Notes under the pieces: generated by a model
Seen by the model: the letters and a program-made list of their open reading frames with translations, nothing else
The model's database searches: none
What the model was told of the DNA's origin: nothing
Translations under genes and position numbers: made by a program
Source: Oscillospiraceae bacterium Marseille-Q3528
GTDB lineage: Bacteria > Bacillota > Clostridia > Lachnospirales > Lachnospiraceae
DNA: 64,000 bases
NCBI GenBank assembly: GCA_018223385.1
Contig: JAGTTR010000016.1
Location: 1-64,000, forward strand
Reading direction: 5' to 3'
Shown here: positions 49,816 through 58,561 of the stretch, in pieces
Layout: every line of letters starts with the position of its first letter
Position numbering within the stretch: the first letter of the stretch is position 1

Positions 49816-51147
49816 ATGAGTAAATATACGAAGGAAGACGTCATTCGTCTTGTGGAGGAAGAGGATGTGGAATTCATCCGTCTGCAGTTTACAGATATTT
49901 TCGGCACTTTGAAAAATGTGGCGATCACGTCCAGCCAGCTGGAGAAGGCGCTGAACAACGCCTGCATGTTTGATGGTTCTTCCATCGAACGGTTTGCGCG
50001 GATCGAGGAGGCAGATATGTATCTGTACCCGGATCTGGATTCTTTTGCCATCTTTCCGTGGCGTCCCCAGCAGGGAAAGGTTGCCCGTCTGATCTGTGAT
50101 GTGCACCGCATCGACGGGGCACCCTATGAGGGAGATTCCAGGTATGTGCTGAAAAAAGCGGTGGAGCACGCAAAGGCATGCGGCTATGTGTTCCATGTGG
50201 GGCCGGAACTGGAATTCTTCTTATTTGATACGGACGACTCCGGCCGTCCCACCACAAACACCAGTGAAAAAGCAGGCTATTTTGACCTGGGCCCGCTGGA
50301 TCTGGGAGAAAATGTGCGCCGGGATATGGTGCTGACACTGGAGGATATGGGATTTGAGATCGAATCCTCTCACCATGAGGTGGCACCGGCCCAGCACGAG
50401 ATTGATTTCAAATATGCAGACGCCCTTTCGGCAGCAGACAATATCATGACCTTTAAGCTGGCAGTGCGCACCATTGCCAAGCGTCACGGTCTGCACGCTA
50501 CCTTCATGCCCAAGCCCAAGGCCGGCGTGGACGGCTCCGGCATGCATATCAATATGTCCCTGTCGAAAAATGGCCAGAACATTTTTTATGACGGAGCGGA
50601 TGCCAACGGACTGAGCCAGGAGGCATACTATTTCCTGGGCGGCATTATGGCCCACAGCAAAGCCATCACGGCCATCACCAATCCGCTGGTGAATTCCTAC
50701 AAGCGTCTGGTGCCGGGCTATGAGGCACCGGTACATATTACCTGGGCAACGTCCAACACCAGCTCTCTCGTCCGGGTACCGGGCAGCCGGGAGCCGGGAA
50801 GCAAGCGCATTGAGCTTCGAAGCCCCGATCCGTCCTGCAATCCGTATCTGGCATTGGCTGTCTGCCTGGAGGCCGGTCTTGACGGCATCCGCAGAAAGCT
50901 GGAACCGGCGGACTGTATCAATGAAAATATTTATGCCATGAGCAAGGAAGAGATGGCTGCACGGCACATCGACGTGCTGCCGGGAACATTGCGGGAAGCG
51001 CTGGATGAGTTGCAGAAGGATGAACTGATCTTCCGGGCACTGGGCGAGATCGGCCCGAAATTTGTGGCTGCCAAGAAAGCAGAATGGGAGTCCTACAGCG
51101 CAGCGGTGACTGCCTGGGAGCTGGAGCAATATCTGTATCGGGTATAA
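49816..51147 (+). CDS. glnA: Glutamine synthetase type I
   Basis: A 443-residue GSI-alpha-sized enzyme that makes glutamine from glutamate, ammonia and ATP. Beta-grasp FIRLQFTDIFGTLKNV, DGSSIERF, GPELEFFLF, the ATP-binding KPKAGVDGSGMHINMS and the flap/arginine region NPLVNSYKRLVPGYEAP and RIELRSPDPSCNPYLALA are all present. ATG 49816 follows AAGGAG (49803-49808). The ANTAR regulator follows after 39 bases. Confidence 0.97.
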   Translation: MSKYTKEDVIRLVEEEDVEFIRLQFTDIFGTLKNVAITSSQLEKALNNACMFDGSSIERFARIEEADMYLYPDLDSFAIFPWRPQQGKVARLICDVHRIDGAPYEGDSRYVLKKAVEHAKACGYVFHVGPELEFFLFDTDDSGRPTTNTSEKAGYFDLGPLDLGENVRRDMVLTLEDMGFEIESSHHEVAPAQHEIDFKYADALSAADNIMTFKLAVRTIAKRHGLHATFMPKPKAGVDGSGMHINMSLSKNGQNIFYDGADANGLSQEAYYFLGGIMAHSKAITAITNPLVNSYKRLVPGYEAPVHITWATSNTSSLVRVPGSREPGSKRIELRSPDPSCNPYLALAVCLEAGLDGIRRKLEPADCINENIYAMSKEEMAARHIDVLPGTLREALDELQKDELIFRALGEIGPKFVAAKKAEWESYSAAVTAWELEQYLYRV

Positions 51148-51186
51148 CTGCCGCCTTATGGGGAGAACACATAAGGAGGTAGGAAT

Positions 51187-51735
51187 ATGGCGAACATTAT
51201 CGTAGTTTTTCCGAAGATCGAGGATGCGAAAAACATCCGGAATCTTCTCGTGCGCTACGGTTTTTCCGTGTCGGCTGTCTGTACAACGGGGGCGCAGGCG
51301 ATCAGCACGGCGGATGGGCTGGACGACGGCATCGTTGTGTGCGGTTATCGGTTCCCAGATATGATCTATTCGGATCTGCATGCAGACCTGCCTTCTCATT
51401 TTGAAATGCTGCTGGTGGCATCGCAGAAATATCTGAGCGAATGTTCCAATCAGAATATCGTGACCGTTTCCATGCCCATCAAGGTACATGACCTCATCGA
51501 TACGCTGCAGATGATGGCGGACGCCATTGCCAGACGGCGGAGGAAACGAAAGGCGGTGCCCAGAGGACGGAGCGACGAAGAACGGGCGCTGATCACCCAG
51601 GCCAAGGAGCTGCTCATGGAGCGGAACAACCTGACCGAGGAAGAAGCGTACCGGTACATACAGAAGTGCAGTATGGACAGCGGCACCAACATGGTGGAAA
51701 CTGCCCAGATGGTATTAAGTATTATGAACGTATGA
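51187..51735 (+). CDS. ANTAR-domain RNA-binding response regulator
   Basis: A 182-residue protein. The N-terminal receiver-like domain (1-120) lacks the full set of phospho-acceptor acids (DDGIVVCGYRFPD in place of a clear D). The C-terminal ANTAR domain (about 125-180) has ALITQAKELLMERNNLTEEEAYRYIQKCSMD. ANTAR proteins bind paired hairpins in nascent RNA to prevent termination. Linked to glnA it is a likely nitrogen regulator acting on the glnA leader or on other nitrogen genes. Confidence 0.88.
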   Translation: MANIIVVFPKIEDAKNIRNLLVRYGFSVSAVCTTGAQAISTADGLDDGIVVCGYRFPDMIYSDLHADLPSHFEMLLVASQKYLSECSNQNIVTVSMPIKVHDLIDTLQMMADAIARRRRKRKAVPRGRSDEERALITQAKELLMERNNLTEEEAYRYIQKCSMDSGTNMVETAQMVLSIMNV

Positions 51736-52027
51736 TTACCAGTGTCGAAAGCCGCGCTGCGATTCATGCTTGCATGAAGGAGCAGACAAGGCTTTACGAC
51801 ACGCCCCACGCATGAGGAAAAAAGAGTGGAGAAGCCACTCGATTTCCGAATGCGAGGGAGGATTGCGGGAGCTGTGTGCAGCGGAGCAATCCGGTAATCT
51901 TAGTATGAAAGGAGAAAGCCGTGCTGCGCCGCATGCTTGCATGAAGGCGCGGTCAAGGCTTTACGACACGCCCCGCGCATGAGGAAAAAAGAGTGGAGAA
52001 GCCACTCGATTTCCGAATGCGGTAATC
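51734..52027 (+). repeat. Intergenic structured element, tandem copies E1 and E2
   Basis: Two about 107-bp units (51747-51854 and 51914-52020), nearly identical in their 3' two thirds. Both share a GAAAGCC..GGCTTT outer stem, CATGC-TT-GCATG inner hairpin, core CGCCCC-N4-CATGAGGAAAA and a GAGTGG..CCACTC hairpin. GATTACC (51734-51740) pairs with GGTAATC at 51893-51899, and the same heptamer recurs at 52021-52027. Between the units is GGATTGC..GCAATCC with a CGGAG internal loop. Confidence 0.7.
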
Positions 52028-52065
52028 TTGGCATGAAAGTGGAAAAGAGAAAGAGGAGAGAAACA

Positions 52066-52953
52066 ATGAAATTTACAAAAATGCATGGTCTGGGCAATGA
52101 CTATGTGTACGTCAACGGGTTTGAGGAGGAGGTGCCCAACCCGGAGAAAACAGCCCAGTATGTCAGTGACCGCCATTTCGGCGTGGGATCGGATGGCCTG
52201 ATCCTCATCAATCCGTCAGACAAGGCGGACTGCGAGATGGCGATGTACAATGCGGATGGTTCCAGAGGCGAGATGTGCGGCAACGGCATCCGCTGTGTGG
52301 CAAAATATGTGTACGACCACGGCATGACGGACAAACGGCGGATCGCCGTGGAGACACTGGCCGGAATAAAATACATTGATCTGGAAGTGGAGAACGGCAA
52401 GGTAAAAAAGGCCGAGGTGGATATGGGTGAGCCTATCCTGGATCCGTCCCAGATCCCGGTGCTGGCGGAAGAGAATCCGCCGGTGAACATTCCCATCGAG
52501 GTGGAGGGGACGGTTTACCATATGACCTGCGTGTCCATGGGCAATCCTCATGCGGTGGTATTTTTACCGGAAGTGGCGTCTCTGGATCTGACGAAGATCG
52601 GGCCGGTTTTTGAAAGCCATCCCCGGTTCCCTAACCGGGTAAATACCGAGTTTATCCGTGTCATTGACCGGAAAACGCTGGAAATGCGCGTGTGGGAGCG
52701 GGGCTCCGGCGAGACGCTGGCCTGCGGTACCGGTGCCTGTGCGGCGGCTGTGGCGGCCATTTTGAATGATCTGGCTGACCGTGAGGTGACCATCCACCTG
52801 CTGGGCGGCGATCTGGATATCCGCTGGGATGCCGAGACGAACCATGTGTTTATGAAAGGCCCGGCCACCACTGTTTTTGACGGAGAGATTGACACCTCTC
52901 ATATTGACGATGAAATGCACAAGTGTCAGGAATGGCATGAGAGCATCCAATAG
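52066..52953 (+). CDS. dapF: Diaminopimelate epimerase
   Basis: A 295-residue DapF that converts LL- to meso-diaminopimelate. The frame is open upstream through the repeat, but ATG 52066 has AGAGGAGAG. It starts with MKFTKMHGLGNDYVYV. The two catalytic cysteines lie in EMCGNGIRC and TLACGTGACA. It is followed after 24 bases by dapL, so both final steps to meso-DAP are in one unit. Confidence 0.96.
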   Translation: MKFTKMHGLGNDYVYVNGFEEEVPNPEKTAQYVSDRHFGVGSDGLILINPSDKADCEMAMYNADGSRGEMCGNGIRCVAKYVYDHGMTDKRRIAVETLAGIKYIDLEVENGKVKKAEVDMGEPILDPSQIPVLAEENPPVNIPIEVEGTVYHMTCVSMGNPHAVVFLPEVASLDLTKIGPVFESHPRFPNRVNTEFIRVIDRKTLEMRVWERGSGETLACGTGACAAAVAAILNDLADREVTIHLLGGDLDIRWDAETNHVFMKGPATTVFDGEIDTSHIDDEMHKCQEWHESIQ

Positions 52954-52977
52954 ATTATTTTTTGCGAGGAGGATATT

Positions 52978-54192
52978 ATGTTCAAGGTAAATGAGAATTA
53001 TCTGAAATTGCCCGGCAGCTACCTTTTTTCCACTGTCGGCAGAAAACAAAGAGAGTATGAAGCTGCCCACCCGGATAAAAAAGTCATCCGTCTGAGCATC
53101 GGCGACGTGACCCAGCCGTTGGCACCGGTGATCATCGATGCCCTGCACAAGGCAGTGGATGAGATGGGGGTCAAAGAGACCTTCCACGGCTATGCACCGG
53201 ATCTGGGCTATGAGTTTCTGAGAAATGCCATCGCCAAGAATGATTATGCCGACAGAGGCTGCGATATCGCGGCAGATGAGATTTTCGTATCTGACGGTGC
53301 AAAATGCGATTCCGGCAACATTCAGGAGATTTTCAGCCTGGACAATAAGATCGCTGTGTGCGATCCGGTTTATCCGGTGTATGTGGACACCAACGTGATG
53401 GCCGGAAGAGCAGGCGATTACAACCCGAAGACCGAGCGCTACAGCAATGTCATTTATATGCCTTGCGTGGCAGACAATAACTTTGCACCGGAGCTGCCCA
53501 AGGAGACCCCGGACATCATTTACCTGTGCTTCCCCAACAACCCCACCGGTTCCACCATCACCAAGGATCAGCTGCAGGAGTGGGTGGACTATGCCAACCG
53601 GGTAGGCGCTGTCATCATTTATGATGCGGCTTATGAGGCGTACATTTCCGAGGACAATGTTCCCCACACCATCTATGAGTGCGAGGGCGCCAGAACCTGT
53701 GCCATCGAGCTGAAAAGCTTTTCCAAAAATGCAGGCTTTACCGGTACCCGTCTGGGTTACAGCGTTGTGCCCAAGGATCTCAAGAGCGACGGCGTATCCC
53801 TGCATTCTCTGTGGGCACGCCGCCACGGCACCAAGTACAACGGCGCACCGTATATCATCCAGAGAGCCGGAGAGGCAGTGTATTCTGACGAGGGCAAGGC
53901 CCAGTTAAAACAGCAGGTGGCTTACTACATGAACAATGCAAAGGTTATCTATGAGGGATTGAAGGACGCTGGCTACACCGTGTCCGGCGGCGTCAATGCG
54001 CCTTACATCTGGCTGAAAACTCCGGATCATATGACATCCTGGGAGTTCTTTGATTATCTGCTGAACAATGCATCTGTGGTAGGCACCCCGGGATCCGGCT
54101 TTGGCCCCAGCGGCGAAGGCTACTTCCGTCTGACCGCCTTCGGCACCTATGAGAACACCGTAGAGGCCATCAACCGGATCAAGGCACTGTAA
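52978..54192 (+). CDS. dapL: LL-diaminopimelate aminotransferase
   Basis: A 404-residue PLP enzyme that makes LL-DAP from tetrahydrodipicolinate in one step, by-passing succinyl or acetyl intermediates. Signatures are [68 protein letters not shown] and the PLP-lysine segment [25 protein letters not shown] precedes ATG. Terminator follows. Confidence 0.96.
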   Translation: MFKVNENYLKLPGSYLFSTVGRKQREYEAAHPDKKVIRLSIGDVTQPLAPVIIDALHKAVDEMGVKETFHGYAPDLGYEFLRNAIAKNDYADRGCDIAADEIFVSDGAKCDSGNIQEIFSLDNKIAVCDPVYPVYVDTNVMAGRAGDYNPKTERYSNVIYMPCVADNNFAPELPKETPDIIYLCFPNNPTGSTITKDQLQEWVDYANRVGAVIIYDAAYEAYISEDNVPHTIYECEGARTCAIELKSFSKNAGFTGTRLGYSVVPKDLKSDGVSLHSLWARRHGTKYNGAPYIIQRAGEAVYSDEGKAQLKQQVAYYMNNAKVIYEGLKDAGYTVSGGVNAPYIWLKTPDHMTSWEFFDYLLNNASVVGTPGSGFGPSGEGYFRLTAFGTYENTVEAINRIKAL

Positions 54193-54238
54193 TTCGGTGC
54201 GGCATCTGAAACTGTAATCATTTCGCAAGAAAAACATA

Positions 54239-54279
54239 AGGAACCATCGGCCCTTGCGGGTAGATGGTTCCTTTCTTTT
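54239..54279 (+). terminator. Terminator after dapL
   Basis: AGGAACCATC (54239-54248) pairs with GATGGTTCCT (54263-54272), with GCCC-ttgc-GGGT inside and a TTCTTTT tail. Confidence 0.85.
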
Positions 54280-54282
54280 ATG

Positions 54283-54349
54283 TTACACTGATGCTAGGAA
54301 GAATTGTGAGAGTGCGAAGCACGGAGCAATTCGTAGGGTATCAGTGTTA
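54283..54349 (+). repeat. Intergenic structured element, copy G (short form)
   Basis: ACACTGAT (54285-54292) pairs with ATCAGTGT (54340-54347). Inside, GAATTG-TGAGA-GTGC-GAA-GCAC-GGAG-CAATTC repeats the second hairpin of copy D almost base for base. The ATGAGCAAAA core is absent. Confidence 0.55.
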
Positions 54350-54380
54350 TCATATGTGAAATTCATGAAAGGAGGCAGGC

Positions 54381-55091
54381 ATGAAAAAATACGGACTTAT
54401 CATAGGCTTCACATTTCTGATGGGTGTGCTGGCAGGCTGTTCCGGCACAGGAAGTACCACGCAGGATCAGGCAAAAACGGATGCGGCCCATGAGGTGGAG
54501 GCGCAGGATGGCGCAGACGGTGTACAGACCCAGGATGCGGCCGGCGCAGGGGACGCGGTGACGCTGCCGGATCTGATGGAGCAGCGGCCGGTGGCTTATC
54601 CGCCTTGCGTGCGGGTGGACGGCGTGGTTTATCAGGATACGGGCTTTGTGAGCTCCATGCCGGGCTGCGGCAATATGGACGGGGAGATCACCTCCCAGGT
54701 GGACGGCACGAAGCTGCCAGACCAGGACGATCAGTCCAACTTTGGCACGGGCTATGCCTATCAGAGAGGCGGCGACGGCCTGCTTCTGGTGAAAATGGAC
54801 GAAAGAATGGAAATTTTCCGGGATATGGATTCCACAGACAGCAGTATCCCGCCGCAGGTACTGCATTTTACCGCAGAGGTCAAAGCAGTGAACGAAGGCT
54901 CTCTTCTGGTGACCTACATTTCCACAGCAGAAGGATTTTCGCCTCTGTCCGAGGGAGAATACACGGCCTCCACAGACAACCTGCCGGATGAGGTACAGGT
55001 GGGCGACCAGGTAGAGATCTGGTGTGATGGAAGTATTCTGGAGACCTATCCTGCGCAGCTGGGACTGGTGTATCGGATCGAGAAGAAATAA
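54381..55091 (+). CDS. Lipoprotein of unknown function
   Basis: A 236-residue lipoprotein. The lipobox GVLAGC gives C20. An Asp/Ala/Gln-rich linker (22-62) leads to a domain with an external beta-rich look (70-236), containing PPCVRVDGVVYQDTG, MPGCGNMDGEI and a C-terminal YPAQLGLVYRIEKK. Two cysteines (near 75 and 95) could form a disulfide. No family recognised with confidence; similar small lipoproteins are common in Lachnospiraceae. ATG follows AAAGGAGG. Confidence 0.7.
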   Translation: MKKYGLIIGFTFLMGVLAGCSGTGSTTQDQAKTDAAHEVEAQDGADGVQTQDAAGAGDAVTLPDLMEQRPVAYPPCVRVDGVVYQDTGFVSSMPGCGNMDGEITSQVDGTKLPDQDDQSNFGTGYAYQRGGDGLLLVKMDERMEIFRDMDSTDSSIPPQVLHFTAEVKAVNEGSLLVTYISTAEGFSPLSEGEYTASTDNLPDEVQVGDQVEIWCDGSILETYPAQLGLVYRIEKK

Positions 55092-55217
55092 TAAGATTTT
55101 GTCCGATATCTGCTCTGCACAGGGATCAGAATGGAACAGGGCAAAGAAATGTGAGCAAATCGGATCGGCGATCATCGGTTAGTGATGCGAGGAAGACAGT
55201 ATTGTGTAAAAACAAAG

Positions 55218-55254
55218 AAAAGGCGGGAACCCGAAGAGAGGATTCCCGCCTTTT
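55218..55254. terminator. Bidirectional terminator between the lipoprotein and asnA
   Basis: AAAAGGCGGGAA and TTCCCGCCTTTT form a 12-bp perfect stem with A and T runs on the outside. It serves the two convergent genes. The rest of 55092-55333 shows nothing recognisable. Confidence 0.85.
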
Positions 55255-55333
55255 GCGGCTGTTGTATGAATCAGAACAGTATGTGTAATGTCCTCCGGCA
55301 CAGAGAGCGCTGTGTCTGAAACGCGGGGATGAT

Positions 55334-56344
55334 TTACAGCAGGCACACGCCGTGTGCCTTTGCCTCCTCGCGGATCTCATCGGGCCATACGGACACCTGG
55401 ATCTCGCCGATGTGGGCTTTGCGCAGAAAGAACATACAGATCCGGGACTGGCCGATGCCGCCGCCGATGGTGTAGGGCAGCTGCTGATCCAGAATTGCTT
55501 TCTGGAAAGGAAGTTTTGCACGATCCGGGCAGCCTGCAGCGTCCAGCTGGCGCAGCAGGGCGTCTTCATCCACGCGGATGCCCATGGAGGACAGCTCCAG
55601 GGCAATGTCCAGCACCGGATAATAGACGAGGATATCACCGTTTAAGCTCCAGTCATCGTAGTCCGGGGCGCGACCGTCATGGGGTTCTCCTGTGGAGATC
55701 TTGTCGCCGATCTGCATGAGGAAGACAGCGCCCTTTTCTTTTGTGATCCGGTATTCCTTTTCCTTGCTGGAAAGGCCGGGATACAGATCCTCCAGCTCCT
55801 GGGTGGTGATGAAGAAAATATCCTTGGGCAGGATTTCTTCGATGTAATCATAGCGGATGGCCATGTATTTCTCTGTTTTTTTCAGTGTCTTGTAAATCTT
55901 GCGCACCGTGTCCTTTAACGTCTCCACGTTCCGGTCTTCTTTAGCAATGATCTTTTCCCAGTCCCACTGATCCACGTAAATGGAGTGGATGTTGTCGGTG
56001 GTCTCATCCCGGCGGATGGCGTTCATGTCGGTGTACAGGCCTTCGCCCATGGCAAAGCCGTACTGCTTCAGGGCGTAGCGCTTCCATTTGGCGAGAGAGT
56101 GCACCACTTCGATGATCCGGTCGTCCTGCTCCAGCACGCCGAAGGAAACCGGGCGCTCCACGCCGTTTAAGTTATCGTTCAGGCCGGACTCGGGCGTCAC
56201 GAAGAGCGGGGCAGTCACACGCAGCAGGTTTAGCTGTTCAGCCAGCGTCTGCTGAAAAAAGTCTTTGACGGTCTTGATGGCTGCCTGGGTATCGTGGAGG
56301 TTCAGTTCCGAGTGATAACCGGCAGGAATCTGTAAATGTTCCAT
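55334..56344 (-). CDS. asnA: Aspartate-ammonia ligase (asparagine synthetase A)
   Basis: A 336-residue AsnA, related to class II aminoacyl-tRNA synthetases, making free asparagine with ammonia and ATP. Conserved segments: LNLLRVTAPLFV, LNDNLNGVERPVSF, VVHSLAKWKR, YTDMNAIRRDE, SIYVDQWDWEK and the C-terminal YTIGGGIGQSRICMFFL. It diverges from the aspS-gatCAB operon, with AAGGAGG before its start. Confidence 0.96.
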   Translation of the reverse strand: MEHLQIPAGYHSELNLHDTQAAIKTVKDFFQQTLAEQLNLLRVTAPLFVTPESGLNDNLNGVERPVSFGVLEQDDRIIEVVHSLAKWKRYALKQYGFAMGEGLYTDMNAIRRDETTDNIHSIYVDQWDWEKIIAKEDRNVETLKDTVRKIYKTLKKTEKYMAIRYDYIEEILPKDIFFITTQELEDLYPGLSSKEKEYRITKEKGAVFLMQIGDKISTGEPHDGRAPDYDDWSLNGDILVYYPVLDIALELSSMGIRVDEDALLRQLDAAGCPDRAKLPFQKAILDQQLPYTIGGGIGQSRICMFFLRKAHIGEIQVSVWPDEIREEAKAHGVCLL

Positions 56345-56412
56345 GGTTCGATTGCCTCCTTTAAAAGTGAAAAAATATATAACTCAAAATAAGAATGTTT
56401 GCACCGGAAATA

Positions 56413-56421
56413 AGTATAGCA
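56413..56421 (-). promoter_or_regulatory. Extended -10 promoter of asnA
   Basis: Minus-strand TGCTATACT is an extended -10 element about 70 bases upstream of the asnA start. No good -35 box. Confidence 0.45.
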
Positions 56422-56455
56422 GAAAATAAAAAACTATTCTACCCTAAAAAAGGGG

Positions 56456-56484
56456 TTGCATTCTGTTTTTTCGTGTGCTAGAAT
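56456..56484 (+). promoter_or_regulatory. Promoter of the aspS-gatCAB operon
   Basis: TTGCAT (56456-56461), 17 bases, TAGAAT (56479-56484) with TGC just before it (extended -10). Transcription would begin near 56491, in front of the T-box leader. Confidence 0.7.
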
Positions 56485-56490
56485 GTCCCC

Positions 56491-56788
56491 AAAATAAAGC
56501 AAATGCGAGGAACAAGACTCTTGTTTTCAGAAATCGACAGGAATACGGCGTCACCGACTGAGAGCGCTGTTTGACGGAGAAGACGAAGGGAACACTTGGG
56601 AGCAGACAGCCTGAACAGGCAGAGCAGATCTGGAAGTAGGGCTGTACGGGGCACACGTTACGTGCAGAAGAGAGGAAGTCTTTCCCGGAGCGGGGGAGAT
56701 TTCAATGCGGGTGGTACCGCGGGTTTTCTTTTTTGAATTCAAAGAGATCCGTCCCGGAATGTCTGATGCATTCCAGGGCGGTTTTTTG
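56491..56788 (+). ncRNA. T-box riboswitch leader
   Basis: The hallmark T-box sequence GGTGGTACCGCGG (56710-56722) is followed by a terminator: CCGTCCCGGAATG pairs with GCATTCC-A-GGGCGG and a T6 run (56749-56787). The 220 bases before it would form stem I and the middle stems. Both GAC and AAC triplets occur on the likely specifier side (about 56582-56613), so the Asp or Asn specificity is not decided here. Uncharged tRNA would release aspS-gatCAB expression. Confidence 0.9.
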
Positions 56789-56825
56789 TATTACAAAAAA
56801 GCACGGAGCAATCCGTGTAATACAA
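56786..56825 (+). repeat. Hairpin with CGGAG element fragment, copy H
   Basis: TTGTATTACA (56786-56795) pairs perfectly with TGTAATACAA (56816-56825). The loop contains GCACGGAGCAATCCG, the same motif as copies D and G. It lies right after the T-box terminator and before aspS. Confidence 0.45.
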
Positions 56826-56897
56826 AAACGGTAGTTCTGAGAAAGTCGCATCGGACAGCAGCTCATCAACTCAAAACGGGAAAAGGAGAAATGCAAA

Positions 56898-58229
56898 ATG
56901 GAATTTATCAAAGGTGTGAAGGAAAAAGATCTGCTGGAGATCAGCGATGTGTGTGAAGGCGCTTACGAAGGACAGGATATCCGCATGAACGGCAGTGTCC
57001 ACACGATCCGTGACATGGGCGATGTGGCATTCGTTGTCTTAAGAAAAAGAGACGGCCTGGTGCAGTGTGTATTCGAGGAAGGCGTCACCGCTTTTGATCT
57101 GAAAGCCCTGAAAGAGGCTTCTGCCGTGGAGGTGTGCGGCACCGTGAAAAAAGAGGAGCGTGCGCCCCACGGATTTGAGATCCGGTTAAAAGAGATCAAA
57201 GTGCTGTCAGAGCCAGCAGCGCCGCTGCCGCTGGCCATTTCCAAATGGAAGCTCAATACTTCCCTGGAGGCCAAGCTGAACATGCGGTCCATCTCCCTTC
57301 GAAATGTGCGGGAGCGGGCAAGATTCCGCATCCAGGAGGGCGTGGTGAGAGGCTTCCGGGAGTTCCTTTACAGCCAGGGCTTCACCGAGATCCACACACC
57401 GAAGATCGGCGCCAAGGGCGCAGAGGGCGGCGCAAACCTGTTCCGTCTGGAGTATTTCCACCGTCCGGCTGTGCTGGAGCAGAGCCCGCAGTTCTACAAG
57501 CAGATGATGGTGGGCGTGTTTGACCGGGTATTTGAGACCGGCCCCGTTTTCCGGGCAGAGAAGCACAACACCAAGCGCCACCTGAACGAGTACACCAGCA
57601 TGGACTTCGAGATGGGCTACATCGACAGCTTCGAGGACATCATGGCCATGGAGACCGGATTTTTACAGTATATGCTGGCACTGCTGCAGAAGGATTACGC
57701 CACAGAACTGAAAATGCTGAACATTACGCTTCCGTCGGCGGATGCGATCCCCCAGGTGCGGTTCGACGAGGCAAAACGGCTTGTCTCCGAGAAATACGAC
57801 CGGAAGATCCGCAACCCCTACGATCTGGAGCCGGAGGAGGAGCAGCTCATCGGCCGTTACTTCAAGGAAGAGTACGACGCGGATTTCGTATTTGTTACCC
57901 ATTACCCGTCCAAGAAACGCCCGTTCTACGCCATGGACGATCCGGCAGATCCGAAGTTTACCTTAAGTTTTGACCTGCTGTTCCACGGTCTGGAGATCAC
58001 CACCGGCGGCCAGCGGATCCACGATTATCAGCAGCTGCTGGATAAGATCGAAGCCCGGGGCATGACCACAGAGGGCATGGAGCATTATCTGGATACGTTT
58101 AAATACGGGATGCCGCCCCACGGCGGTCTGGGCATCGGCATGGAGCGTTTGACCATGCAGATCCTGGGCGAGGAAAACGTCCGTGAAGCTTGTCTGTTCC
58201 CGAGAGACCTGTCCCGGCTGGAGCCTTAA
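56898..58229 (+). CDS. aspS: Aspartyl-tRNA synthetase, archaeal-type (probably non-discriminating)
   Basis: A 443-residue class IIb synthetase. ATG 56898 is 9 bases after AAGGAG; the 56891 ATG is out of frame. An N-terminal OB-fold anticodon domain (about 15-105) is followed by the catalytic domain with motif 2 (FETGPVFRAEKHNTKRHLNEYTSMD split across residues 214-238) and motif 3 (GLGIGMERLTMQ). The short form lacks the bacterial GAD insert, so it resembles archaeal AspS2. Together with gatCAB it probably charges tRNA-Asn with Asp for amidation. Confidence 0.9.
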   Translation: MEFIKGVKEKDLLEISDVCEGAYEGQDIRMNGSVHTIRDMGDVAFVVLRKRDGLVQCVFEEGVTAFDLKALKEASAVEVCGTVKKEERAPHGFEIRLKEIKVLSEPAAPLPLAISKWKLNTSLEAKLNMRSISLRNVRERARFRIQEGVVRGFREFLYSQGFTEIHTPKIGAKGAEGGANLFRLEYFHRPAVLEQSPQFYKQMMVGVFDRVFETGPVFRAEKHNTKRHLNEYTSMDFEMGYIDSFEDIMAMETGFLQYMLALLQKDYATELKMLNITLPSADAIPQVRFDEAKRLVSEKYDRKIRNPYDLEPEEEQLIGRYFKEEYDADFVFVTHYPSKKRPFYAMDDPADPKFTLSFDLLFHGLEITTGGQRIHDYQQLLDKIEARGMTTEGMEHYLDTFKYGMPPHGGLGIGMERLTMQILGEENVREACLFPRDLSRLEP

Positions 58230-58256
58230 GGGCCGCCGATAAAAAGGAGGAAAATC

Positions 58257-58550
58257 ATGGCAAATATCATCAGCGATGAAACCATAGAGTATGTAGGCAT
58301 TCTGGCCAAGCTGGAGCTTTCCGGGGAAGAGAAGGAAGCGGCCAAGAAGGACATGGCGCGGATGCTGGATTATATTGACCGGTTAAATGAACTGGACACC
58401 ACCGGCGTAGAACCCATGTCTCACGTATTTCCGGTGAACAACGTGTTCCGGGAGGACGTGGTCATGAACGGCGATGACAGCGAGGATATGCTGAAAAACG
58501 CACCGGCAGTGAAGGACGGAAGCTACAAGGTTCCGAAAACAGTAGAATAG
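58257..58550 (+). CDS. gatC: Aspartyl/glutamyl-tRNA amidotransferase subunit C
   Basis: A 97-residue GatC with the usual [16 protein letters not shown] helix, [23 protein letters not shown] and VPKTVE end. It joins GatA to GatB. Strong AAAGGAGG ribosome site; 27 bases after aspS. Confidence 0.94.
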   Translation: MANIISDETIEYVGILAKLELSGEEKEAAKKDMARMLDYIDRLNELDTTGVEPMSHVFPVNNVFREDVVMNGDDSEDMLKNAPAVKDGSYKVPKTVE

Positions 58551-58561
58551 GAGGCACGGCC

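Noticed and set aside
51734..52027. Tandem repeats considered as a small CRISPR array or as a coding extension of dapF
   Set aside because: Only two units of about 107 bp with internal hairpins; the frame running into dapF from 51937 is only chance, as the proper ribosome site is at 52066.
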